From contig CANQEF010000060.1 of NCBI GenBank assembly GCA_947594675.1, positions 1 to 7,045 of the forward strand: a stretch of 7,045 nt of DNA, written 5' to 3'. Position 1 is the stretch's first letter; the number at the start of each line of letters is the position of its first letter. This document shows positions 1 to 6,459 of this stretch, in pieces. The translations under genes and the position numbers were made by a program. Origin of the DNA: an uncultured Bacilli bacterium. Lineage in GTDB: Bacteria > Bacillota_I > Bacilli_A > RF39 > UBA660. The notes under the pieces were generated by a model. That model was not told the origin of the DNA, searched no databases, and worked only from the letters and a program-made list of their open reading frames with translations.

Positions 1-278
1 CAAGGTGTGCCGTTAGTAATCCTCCTGTAATGATATTAGATGAGGCAACTTCTAGTATAGATACACGCACTGAAAAAGAAATTCAAGATGGTATGGATAA
101 GTTGATGAAAGGAAGAACCGTTTTTGTAATAGCTCATCGTTTATCAACAATTCGTAATTCTGAGACTATTATTGTTCTTGAAAATGGCAAAATTATTGAA
201 CGAGGAAGTCATGATACTTTAATTGCTCAAAAAGGAAAATATTATCAACTATATACAGGAGCATTTGAATTAGAATAA
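1..278 (+). CDS. ABC exporter ATP-binding subunit, C-terminal fragment (5' end outside window)
   Basis: The reading frame is open from the left edge (codons in phase from position 3), so this is the end of a larger gene; the ATG at 30 is an internal methionine, not a start. The visible part is the end of an ABC nucleotide-binding domain: the residues before it read ARCAVSNPP, then the Walker B strand VMILDE with its catalytic Glu, the D-loop (SSID), and the switch histidine in VIAHRLSTIR. The ending, ERGSHDTLIAQKGKYYQLY, is typical of fused permease-ATPase exporters of the MsbA/LmrA/multidrug type, which work as homodimers or heterodimers in the cytoplasmic membrane. The substrate cannot be read from this fragment. 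Only 21 bases separate it from the next gene, which suggests co-transcription. Family certain; specific role unknown. Confidence 0.93.
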   Translation, partial: RCAVSNPPVMILDEATSSIDTRTEKEIQDGMDKLMKGRTVFVIAHRLSTIRNSETIIVLENGKIIERGSHDTLIAQKGKYYQLYTGAFELE

Positions 279-299
279 TCAATAGAATAGGGGTAAATT

Positions 300-959
300 A
301 TGAAAAAAGTAAATGAAAAACATCTAACAATAAAATTTATTGTGATTTTAATTCACTTTATAATAATTACAATTTTATTTGTTAATTTTTACAAATTATA
401 TAAAGAAACTAATAGTATAAAATCATGGGAAGAAGTAGACAGTACGAGTGATTATACTTATATAACAATATCTAAAATGTCAGAAGCTTTTGCTACCTAT
501 CAAGACAAAAATATAACAATGCATTTTTGTATAGAAGAAGAACAAACAGGTAGATGGCATGTCTATATAATTGGAATTAATAAAGATGATTACTCTAAAT
601 ATAAAAAAATAATTGACTATTCATATGAAAAAATTAGTGAAAAGCCCAAGCCAATAAAGGTATATGGCTATCCTGAAATAACAGATGATAATTTAAAAAA
701 AGTAGCAATTAAAAATATTTCTAAATTTTTGCCAAAAGAAAATGAAATAACCATTACTGAAGAAAATTATGAAACATTTCTAACTAATAGTTATTTAGAT
801 ACAACCCAATCAAAGAAACAATCTTTCTCTATTGATTTAGCTATTTATTCTTTCTTATTATTCTTCTTTTTAATATCATTATTCTTAACTTTAATAAATA
901 AAGATATATTTGTAGAAAGAATTTATTCACATAAAAAAAGAACAATTGTTAAAAAATAG
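300..959 (+). CDS. Two-TM membrane protein of unknown function (219 aa)
   Basis: I do not firmly recognise this protein. A basic N-terminus precedes a hydrophobic segment at about residues 11-30. A mostly polar domain follows (about 35-175), and a second hydrophobic segment lies at about 178-199, before a very basic tail (HKKRTIVKK). By the positive-inside rule both ends should be cytoplasmic and the middle domain extracellular. That domain contains YGYP (122-125) and YLDTT (165-169), a pattern that loosely recalls the Firmicutes DUF6709-type proteins; this is from memory and weak. The start is supported by AGGGG at 289-293, six bases before ATG. It sits 21 bases after an ABC exporter gene and 33 bases before a FemAB-family gene, so an envelope-related role is possible but is only inference from context. 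Confidence 0.8.
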   Translation: MKKVNEKHLTIKFIVILIHFIIITILFVNFYKLYKETNSIKSWEEVDSTSDYTYITISKMSEAFATYQDKNITMHFCIEEEQTGRWHVYIIGINKDDYSKYKKIIDYSYEKISEKPKPIKVYGYPEITDDNLKKVAIKNISKFLPKENEITITEENYETFLTNSYLDTTQSKKQSFSIDLAIYSFLLFFFLISLFLTLINKDIFVERIYSHKKRTIVKK

Positions 960-974
960 AAAAATACTTATAAT
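946..974 (+). promoter_or_regulatory. Possible internal promoter for the FemAB-family gene
   Basis: TTGTTA (946-951, four of six consensus bases) and a perfect TATAAT (969-974) are 17 bases apart. The predicted start would fall near the GGAGG at 981, giving a very short leader. TATAAT-like strings are common in DNA this AT-rich, so this may be chance and the gene may only be read from the upstream operon. Confidence 0.3.
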
Positions 975-992
975 AATACTGGAGGTAATAAC

Positions 993-2219
993 ATGAAATT
1001 TCTAGAAATAACAGAAAAAGAATATCAAGCATTTTGGGAAACCCATCCTTTAAAAACATTTCTATCATCTACCAAAATAGCTAAATTGCGTGAAAAATCT
1101 AATTGGAAAACTTATTATGTGGGCATCAAAAATAAAAATAAATTACTAGCAGCCACTATGTTATTAGGAAAAAAGAAAGCCCTAAACCGCTATGAATTTT
1201 ATTCACCACGTGGTTATTTGCTAGATTTTAATGATGAAAAATTATTAACCTTTTTCACAGAAGAATTAAAAAAATATTTAAAAAAGAAAAAAGCCTATAT
1301 TTTTAGAGTTGATCCCTATCTTATATACAAACAAAGAGATATTGATGGAAATATAGTTGAAGGTGGAATGGACAACTCTAAAGTTGTAAAAAAATTAGAA
1401 GAATTAGGATTCAAAAAGGTAAGTACTAAAGATATGGAACAAGTAGGTTGGATGTTTTCCCTAGATTTAGAAGGTAAAACTGAAGATGATATTTTAAAAC
1501 AAATGCGTCAAAATACAAGAAATATTATTCGAAAGACAGAAAAATTTGGTATTACAGTAAAAACACTAACTTTTGATGAATTAGAAAGATTTTATAATAT
1601 CATGCTTGAAACTGGAGCTAGAAAAAATTTTCATGTTCGAGATATTTCATATTACCAAAATATGTATAAACTTTTTGCTCCGAAAGATGAAGTTAAGTTT
1701 TTTATAACGGAATTAGATTTAAAAAAATATATTTCAAATTTAGAACAAGAAATACAAGAAAAAGAATTAAAACTTTCTAAATTAAGCTCTAATAAGGCAA
1801 ATGAAGGAAAGAAAGATAATTTATTAGAAGAAATAAAAACAATTGAAAAAAGAATTGAAGAATCTAACACTATCAGAAAAGAAAGTAAAAAAGATATTAT
1901 AACTTTATCAGGTTCTATGTTTATATTAATAAAGCCAGAAATAGTTTATTTATCTAGTGGCAACTACGAAGAATATTTAAAATTTAATTCACAATATCTA
2001 ATTCAATGGGAATTAATAAAATATGGCATAAAAAATGGCTTTAAAAAACACAATTTCTATGGCATTCCAGCCAATATAAATGAGCATCCTAAAGATTATG
2101 GAATCTATGAATTTAAAAAGGGATTCAATGGTTATGTTGAAGAATTAATAGGTGAATTTGAATTACCAATTTCTTGGCATTATAATTTATTTAAAATAAT
2201 TCACAAAATAAAAAAATAA
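993..2219 (+). CDS. FemAB/FemX-MurM family lipid II aminoacyltransferase
   Basis: A 408-residue protein of the FemABX family. Members transfer amino acids from aminoacyl-tRNA onto the stem peptide of lipid II at the inner membrane face, building the peptidoglycan cross-bridge. Visible hallmarks: YSPRGYLLD (70-78) and FRVDP (104-108) in the first GNAT-like subdomain; a basic MRQNTRNIIRKTEK stretch (171-184); HVRDISYYQNMYKLF (214-228); SGSMF (306-310); and a C-terminal GIYEFKKGFNG (370-380) with IGEFELPI (386-393). Residues about 241-300 are Lys/Glu-rich and fit the antiparallel coiled-coil arm that Fem proteins use around tRNA. Length matches the family (about 400-420). GGAGG at 981-985, seven bases before ATG, sets the start. 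There is no signal peptide, as expected for a cytoplasmic enzyme. Which residue is added (Ala, Ser or Gly) and at which bridge position cannot be read from the sequence. Confidence 0.92.
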   Translation: MKFLEITEKEYQAFWETHPLKTFLSSTKIAKLREKSNWKTYYVGIKNKNKLLAATMLLGKKKALNRYEFYSPRGYLLDFNDEKLLTFFTEELKKYLKKKKAYIFRVDPYLIYKQRDIDGNIVEGGMDNSKVVKKLEELGFKKVSTKDMEQVGWMFSLDLEGKTEDDILKQMRQNTRNIIRKTEKFGITVKTLTFDELERFYNIMLETGARKNFHVRDISYYQNMYKLFAPKDEVKFFITELDLKKYISNLEQEIQEKELKLSKLSSNKANEGKKDNLLEEIKTIEKRIEESNTIRKESKKDIITLSGSMFILIKPEIVYLSSGNYEEYLKFNSQYLIQWELIKYGIKNGFKKHNFYGIPANINEHPKDYGIYEFKKGFNGYVEELIGEFELPISWHYNLFKIIHKIKK

Positions 2220-2265
2220 TATAAAGAGTAGATATATAAATAAACTTACAACCTATATTACTTTT

Positions 2266-2313
2266 AAAAAGAAATTATTTATTAACAAAATTACAAAAAT
2301 AATTTCTTTTTTC
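2266..2313 (+). terminator. AT-rich hairpin terminator after the FemAB-family gene
   Basis: A perfect 15-bp inverted repeat pairs 2266-2280 (AAAAAGAAATTATTT) with 2297-2311, with a 16-base loop; the 3' arm ends in a T-run. Only one G-C pair is present, so it is weak as a classical terminator. Its placement, 46 bases after the stop and 2 bases before the next promoter's -35, supports that role. Its reverse strand also ends in a T-run, so it could act in both directions. Confidence 0.5.
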
Positions 2314-2342
2314 TTGACATAAATGCACATATAATATAATAT
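2314..2342 (+). promoter_or_regulatory. Sigma-A promoter of the metal-efflux operon
   Basis: A consensus -35 TTGACA (2314-2319) lies 17 bases from a -10 TAATAT (2337-2342). An alternative -10, TATAAT at 2335-2340, gives a 15-base spacer. Transcription would begin near 2349, inside the repressor operator, which is the usual arrangement for ArsR/SmtB autoregulation. Confidence 0.8.
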
Positions 2343-2343
2343 G

Positions 2344-2369
2344 AATATATGAACAATTATTCATATTAA
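2344..2369 (+). promoter_or_regulatory. ArsR/SmtB-type 12-2-12 operator
   Basis: An imperfect inverted repeat is centred at 2356/2357. The inner 20 bp, ATATGAACAATTATTCATAT (2347-2366), match their reverse complement except for one base pair. This is close to the known SmtB/CzrA/CadC operator pattern with ATATGAA half-sites. It begins right after the -10 box and covers the expected transcription start, so bound repressor would block RNA polymerase; metal binding would release it. Confidence 0.85.
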
Positions 2370-2380
2370 GAGGTGATATC

Positions 2381-2677
2381 ATGAAAATGCATAGTAAAGA
2401 ATTATTATATGGATTAAGCGAATTTTATAAAATATTTGGTGATGAAACGAGACTACGTATTTTAGATCTTTTACTTAATAAACCATTATGTGTAAACGAA
2501 ATTAGTGAAGTGTTAGATGTATCTCAATCAGCTATTTCCCATCAATTAAAAAATTTACGAGCATCTAATTTAGTTAAGACAGAAAAAATAGGTAAAAATG
2601 TCTACTATACAATAAGTGATGATCATATTAAAATAATTTTAAAATATGGATTAGAACATATTTCTGAGGTGATGTAG
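2381..2677 (+). CDS. ArsR/SmtB-family metal-sensing repressor, zinc-type
   Basis: A 98-residue winged-helix repressor, the usual length for the family. FGDETRLRILDLL (19-31) is the family signature, and VSQSAISHQLKNLRASNLV (47-65) is the recognition helix region. The wing follows (TEKIGKNVYYTIS, 67-79). The C-terminal helix carries D80, H82, H93 and E96, with spacing identical to the SmtB alpha-5 zinc site (Asp104, His106, His117, Glu120). The CadC-type alpha-3 cysteine site is absent: the motif is LCVNE, with a single Cys (C37), and there is no N-terminal Cys pair. Zinc (or cobalt) is therefore predicted as inducer rather than cadmium or lead. GAGGTG at 2370-2375 favours ATG 2381 over the ATG at 2387. 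It is followed directly by its target pump gene and probably represses its own operon through the operator at 2344-2369. Confidence 0.93.
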   Translation: MKMHSKELLYGLSEFYKIFGDETRLRILDLLLNKPLCVNEISEVLDVSQSAISHQLKNLRASNLVKTEKIGKNVYYTISDDHIKIILKYGLEHISEVM

Positions 2678-4480
2678 ATGAAACGATTATTAAAGATTTT
2701 ACTTAGTCTTATCATATTTATAATTTCTTTATTTTTATCAAATGATAATTTGAAATTATCATTTCTAGTAGTAGCATATATCTTAATAAGCTATGAAACC
2801 TATATTGAAGCTTTTAAAAATTTAAAAAAGAAAGAATTATTCGATGAAAACTTTCTAATGATAATCGCTACCTTGGGAGCTTTTATCATTAAGAGTTATG
2901 AAGAATCATTTATGGTAATGTTTCTCTTTGAAACAGGTGAATATTTATCTGACTTAGCAATATCTAAAAGTCATAAGTCACTTCTTAGCCTACTTGATTT
3001 AAAAAAAGATACAATTACTAAAATTGACAAAGATAAAGAATTAACAATTCCTGTGGAAAAAGCCAAAGTAAATGATATATTTATAGTAAAACCTGGGGAA
3101 AGAATTGCTCTAGATGGAAAAGTTATTGAAGGCTCAAGTCTTGTAGATACCTCAGCCTTAACAGGCGAATCATTGCCCCGTAACATCAATAAATCTGATT
3201 TAGTCTTAAGTGGCTTTATCAATGAGACATCACCCTTAAAAATAAAAGCTACTACTGACAGTACTACTTCAACATCAGCTCGTATTATAAAACTTATAGA
3301 AGAAAGTGATACAGAAAAAAGTAAAACAGAAACATTAATTACCAAATTTTCCAAAATTTATACACCGGTAATAGTTTTTATAGCCTTAATCATGGGAATA
3401 GTCTTTTCTTTAATAACAAAAGACTACAAAACTTGGATTTATAAATCTTTAGTTTTTCTAGTAACTTCCTGTCCATGTGCCTTAGTAATATCTATTCCTT
3501 TAGCATACTTCTGTGGAATTGGTAATGCTAGTCGTAAAGGTATTTTAATAAAAGGAAGTAAAGAACTAGATACTTTAAAAGATATTGAATATCTATTATT
3601 TGATAAAACAAATACCCTAACTAAAGGAAATTTCACTGTCACAAAAATAAAAAGCTTTAATATTAATGAAAAAGAATTATTACAATATGCCGCATCTTGT
3701 GAAAAGAATTCTCTTCATCCTATTGCCTTAGCAATCAATAAAGCCAATAAAGAAAAACTATTACCAGTTGAAAATTTAAAAGAAATAAGTGGACGTGGAA
3801 TTAGTTGCTCTATAAATAATAAAAAAATTTTACTTGGTAATAGACAATTAATGCAAGATGAAAAAATTTCAGTAGATGAAATTAATGAAGTAGGAACAAT
3901 TATTTATCTAAGTATAAACAATGAATATTTTGGATATCTAGTTATTTCTGATGAATTAAAAACTTCTTCCTTTAATATAAAATATTTAAAAGAAAAATTC
4001 AAAGATATAGTAATTTTGTCTGGTGATAAAACTAGTGTTGTTAAAGATGTTGCTCAAAAATTAGATATAAATTCTTATTATGGAGAATTACTACCAGAAG
4101 ATAAAATTAATTATGTAAAAAAGTACCAAAGAAAAGGACCAGTAGCTTTTATTGGTGATGGTATAAATGATGCTCCAGTAATGAAAATAGCTGATATTGG
4201 TATTTCAATGGGAGTAAGTGGTAGTGATGCATCAATTGAAACTAGTGATATTGTCCTAATGAATGACAATCTCGATACTATAAAAATAGCTTTTGAAATT
4301 GCTAAAGACACTAAAAGAAAACTTATTCAGAATATTATTTTTGCTCTTTCAATAAAATTTATTGTTTTAATATTGGCATTTATTGGCATTAGTACTATAT
4401 GGATGGCTGTTTTTGCTGATGTAGGTGTTACTTTATTAGTTATACTAAATGTGCTAATTCTTTTTATAAAAAAGTACTAA
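2678..4480 (+). CDS. cadA: P1B-2 type Zn2+/Cd2+ efflux ATPase lacking the N-terminal HMA domain
   Basis: A 600-residue P-type ATPase that would export Zn2+ (and likely Cd2+/Pb2+) across the cytoplasmic membrane. Motifs in order: membrane helices at about 4-21, 25-43, 55-71 and 73-91; actuator-domain TGES (162-165); helices at about 227-247 and 255-280, the latter with the metal-binding CPC (265-267); the phosphorylation site D309 in DKTNT; the nucleotide-domain His-Pro (347-348) and GRG (372-374); the hinge GDGINDAP (493-500); and two final helices with K560 and D581 in ADVGVT. CPC plus these Lys and Asp residues defines the P1B-2 (ZntA/CadA) group. There is no N-terminal CxxC metal-binding domain, so it is shorter than CadA/ZntA (about 730). 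The fourth residue of DKTGT is Asn312. GAGGTG at 2666-2671, inside the end of the repressor gene, sets the start; the ATG directly follows the repressor's TAG. The symbol is family-level; the partner repressor points to zinc. Confidence 0.95.
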   Translation: MKRLLKILLSLIIFIISLFLSNDNLKLSFLVVAYILISYETYIEAFKNLKKKELFDENFLMIIATLGAFIIKSYEESFMVMFLFETGEYLSDLAISKSHKSLLSLLDLKKDTITKIDKDKELTIPVEKAKVNDIFIVKPGERIALDGKVIEGSSLVDTSALTGESLPRNINKSDLVLSGFINETSPLKIKATTDSTTSTSARIIKLIEESDTEKSKTETLITKFSKIYTPVIVFIALIMGIVFSLITKDYKTWIYKSLVFLVTSCPCALVISIPLAYFCGIGNASRKGILIKGSKELDTLKDIEYLLFDKTNTLTKGNFTVTKIKSFNINEKELLQYAASCEKNSLHPIALAINKANKEKLLPVENLKEISGRGISCSINNKKILLGNRQLMQDEKISVDEINEVGTIIYLSINNEYFGYLVISDELKTSSFNIKYLKEKFKDIVILSGDKTSVVKDVAQKLDINSYYGELLPEDKINYVKKYQRKGPVAFIGDGINDAPVMKIADIGISMGVSGSDASIETSDIVLMNDNLDTIKIAFEIAKDTKRKLIQNIIFALSIKFIVLILAFIGISTIWMAVFADVGVTLLVILNVLILFIKKY

Positions 4481-4482
4481 TT

Positions 4483-4497
4483 GTTATATAATATAAC
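4483..4497 (+). promoter_or_regulatory. 15-bp palindrome overlapping a possible -10 box upstream of the lysozyme gene
   Basis: GTTATAT-A-ATATAAC is a perfect dyad with a one-base centre. It overlaps a TATAAT (4487-4492) whose -35 (TTATAA at 4464-4469, 17-base spacer) is poor. It could be a weak promoter with an operator, or simply AT-rich coincidence. Without it, the lysozyme gene would be read from the metal operon. Confidence 0.25.
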
Positions 4498-4515
4498 TAA
4501 GGATGTGACATTTTA

Positions 4516-5721
4516 ATGAAAAAGAAACTTATATTGTTTTCAGTCTTTAGTATCGCTCTACTTTTAATTTTTATAGGGAGTATTAAATTTTATCATAAAT
4601 GGCAAATTGACCACGCTACCATAAAAGTTGATCTAATTGATAACTTAAATGTAGAAGTATATTCTGATATAAAATTAAAAGATTTAATAAAAAATATTAA
4701 TGGCAAACTAGAAAAAAATGAAAAAATATCTACAACTAAACTAGGAAAGAAAGAAATTAGTTTTAAGTATACTAATGATGATAACATTAAAATACCTTAT
4801 ACATTTAATATTAATATTGTTGATACTACCAAGCCAATAATTAGTATGTATAATTCATATACTTTGTACGTTGGAGATGATACAAATCTAGCTGAAAAAT
4901 TTTTTTGTGGGGACAATTATGATGATAATCCAACTTGTATAATTGATGGAAATTATAATACATCCGCTCCAGGAACTTATCCAGTTACTTTTAAGGCAAC
5001 TGACAATAGTGGCAATACAATTTCTCATGACTTTATCATATATGTAATAGAAAAGCCCCAAAATAATAATGCAGAAAATTCATCAGAACCCGTTACAACA
5101 TCTTTTTCAGATATAGTAGAAAAACACAAAACAGAAAAAACAAAAATAGGAATAGATGTATCACATTGGCAAGGTGATATTGACTTTAACAAATTAAAGC
5201 AATCAGGTGTAGAATTTGCCTTTATACGTGTAGGCAGCCAAAAAGGGATTCAGGGAGAATATTATATAGATAATAAATTCAAACAAAATATTAAAGGCTT
5301 TAATGAAGTGAAAATTCCTGTAGGTATTTATTTTTATTCATATGCCGATAACAAAAAAGCAGCTATTAAAGAGGCTAAGTGGATTTTAAAACAAGTTAAA
5401 AAGTATAAAATAGATTTACCAATTGTCTTTGACTGGGAAAATTGGTCTATGTATCAGGAATTTAATTTAAGTTTTTATCATTTAACAGAAATGGCCAATG
5501 CTTTTATAAAAACAGTAGAAGATGCCGGTTATGAAGGTATGCTTTATAGTAGTAAAAATTATCTTGAAAATATTTGGTATGATACAAAGCATCCTGTCTG
5601 GCTTGCTCACTATACCAACCAAACTAACTATGAAGGAGATTATAAATTTTGGCAATTATGTAGTAATGGAGTAGTAGATGGAATAGCCGATAATATGGTT
5701 GATATAGATATAATGTATTAA
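4516..5721 (+). CDS. Membrane-anchored GH25 muramidase with Ig-like domains
   Basis: A 401-residue cell-surface hydrolase. A short basic start and a hydrophobic segment (about 4-23) with no clear signal-peptidase site suggest a signal anchor with the rest outside. Residues about 35-103 look like a beta-rich stalk domain ending in FNINIVDTTKP. Residues about 104-178 form an Ig-like (DUF5011-like) domain with GTYPVTFKATDNSGN (153-167) and two cysteines (C131, C141) that could form a disulphide. A polar linker (about 180-208) leads to the catalytic domain: GIDVSHWQGDIDF (212-224) with D214, VFDWEN (304-309) with D306 and E308, then FWQLC (378-382) and VDIDIMY at the very end. These are the GH25 lysozyme active-site strands; the enzyme cleaves the MurNAc-GlcNAc bond of peptidoglycan. 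AAGGA at 4499-4503 lies rather far (12 bases) from the ATG. It starts 35 bases after the metal pump gene, and its stop overlaps the convergent ylmH stop. Confidence 0.93.
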   Translation: MKKKLILFSVFSIALLLIFIGSIKFYHKWQIDHATIKVDLIDNLNVEVYSDIKLKDLIKNINGKLEKNEKISTTKLGKKEISFKYTNDDNIKIPYTFNINIVDTTKPIISMYNSYTLYVGDDTNLAEKFFCGDNYDDNPTCIIDGNYNTSAPGTYPVTFKATDNSGNTISHDFIIYVIEKPQNNNAENSSEPVTTSFSDIVEKHKTEKTKIGIDVSHWQGDIDFNKLKQSGVEFAFIRVGSQKGIQGEYYIDNKFKQNIKGFNEVKIPVGIYFYSYADNKKAAIKEAKWILKQVKKYKIDLPIVFDWENWSMYQEFNLSFYHLTEMANAFIKTVEDAGYEGMLYSSKNYLENIWYDTKHPVWLAHYTNQTNYEGDYKFWQLCSNGVVDGIADNMVDIDIMY

Positions 5722-6395
5722 TACTGTAATACTTGAATTATAAAATTACCACTTTTCGTATTTTTTAAAATACCACTATACTTAAATTTACCATAACCTT
5801 TTATACTAAAAATATCATTTTTCTTAAGTTTGTATGAAGAATTTTTACATATCTCATAGTTTACCATAACCTCTTTATTCTTAAACAATTTATTAATTTG
5901 ACTACGACTGGTATGAATGATACTAGAAATAATAGTATCAATGCGTTCACTAGAGGCAACTAATTCTAAAGAGTAAAAAGCCTTTTCATAATCTTTTAAT
6001 AAAGATAAATCTCTTTGTATTAAGGTAACGGAAGTATTACCAACCTTTAAAAAATTACTTTCAAAATAGTTTTGCATATGTTTAAGTAAATAGACATAAT
6101 ATTTATCATTTACAATTAAAATATCACCAAACATTTCTTTAGATATATTTAAAGCAAATATACTTCCTAAAATAGCTTGATGACGAAGAGGAGACCTACT
6201 TACTATTTCATAAAGAATAACTTCAGGTTCCTTAGAAATATAAAAAATATTTTTCTCACTATCTTTATAAGGGAAATATACTTTATAAGAATTTTTTTTG
6301 AGTTTACTTTTTAGAATATTTTGTTCTTTAGAATCAAGAAAATAAGTATTTAAACCTCTTTGTAGTCGATCAATATTTTTTTCAATTGTAAACAT
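5718..6395 (-). CDS. ylmH: YlmH-type S4-domain RNA-binding protein
   Basis: The likely start is ATG 6395, giving 225 residues. It has AAAGAGGA (6402-6409) six bases upstream and matches the usual YlmH N-terminus; in-frame ATGs at 6413 and 6437 lie at or before the predicted transcription start. The middle region has SPLRHQAILGSIFAL (about 68-82) and GDILI (90-94), which correspond to the HRDFLGSL...GDILV region of YlmH proteins. The C-terminal S4 RNA-binding domain (about 145-225) shows SERID (149-153), SR (163-164), VMVNYE and KGYGKF (199-204), and ends in a conserved Tyr. In Bacillus subtilis YlmH binds 50S subunits and has been linked to rescue of stalled ribosomes (overlap with RqcP). Its gene usually lies in the ylm-divIVA division cluster; here it stands apart. 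Family call strong; cellular role is by homology. Confidence 0.9.
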   Translation of the reverse strand: MFTIEKNIDRLQRGLNTYFLDSKEQNILKSKLKKNSYKVYFPYKDSEKNIFYISKEPEVILYEIVSRSPLRHQAILGSIFALNISKEMFGDILIVNDKYYVYLLKHMQNYFESNFLKVGNTSVTLIQRDLSLLKDYEKAFYSLELVASSERIDTIISSIIHTSRSQINKLFKNKEVMVNYEICKNSSYKLKKNDIFSIKGYGKFKYSGILKNTKSGNFIIQVLQY

Positions 6396-6401
6396 AAGGA
6401 T

Positions 6402-6426
6402 TCCTCTTTCCATTAATAGTATAGCA
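6402..6426 (-). promoter_or_regulatory. ylmH: ylmH promoter (extended -10) and ribosome binding site
   Basis: On the minus strand TGC-TATACT forms an extended -10 (TGn at 6426-6424, hexamer at 6423-6418). No good -35 lies 17 bases upstream, where the sequence is T-rich from the terminator tail. Transcription would start near 6411, so the in-frame ATG at 6413 would be at or before the 5' end. The Shine-Dalgarno AAAGAGGA at 6409-6402 then serves ATG 6395. Confidence 0.6.
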
Positions 6427-6434
6427 AATTTTTC

Positions 6435-6459
6435 CAAAAGAAAAAGACTTTTAGTCTTT
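6435..6459 (-). terminator. Short hairpin terminator of the four-helix-bundle gene
   Basis: On the minus strand AAAGACT-AAA-AGTCTTT (6459-6443) forms a 7-bp stem with a 3-base loop. It is followed by a T-rich tail (TTCTTTT). Its left arm overlaps the TAA of the upstream gene (6460-6458). The stem is weak (two G-C pairs), so termination may be partial and some ylmH expression could come from read-through. Confidence 0.5.

Noticed and set aside
2971..3354. Minus-strand open frames inside the ATPase gene, and similar ones in the FemAB and lysozyme genes.
   Set aside because: They are shadows of clearly recognised genes, lack ribosome binding sites, and have no recognisable protein features.
4899..4906. 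T-run in the lysozyme gene as a terminator or slippery site.
   Set aside because: It lies inside an intact coding region with no stable stem before it.
6293..6300. Run of eight T (A8 on the coding strand) within ylmH as a possible phase-variable frameshift tract.
   Set aside because: A/T runs of this length are common in such AT-rich DNA, and the reading frame is intact.
6396..6437. Upstream in-frame ATGs at 6437 and 6413 as the ylmH start.
   Set aside because: They lie at or before the predicted transcription start and lack a ribosome binding site, whereas ATG 6395 has AAAGAGGA at good spacing.
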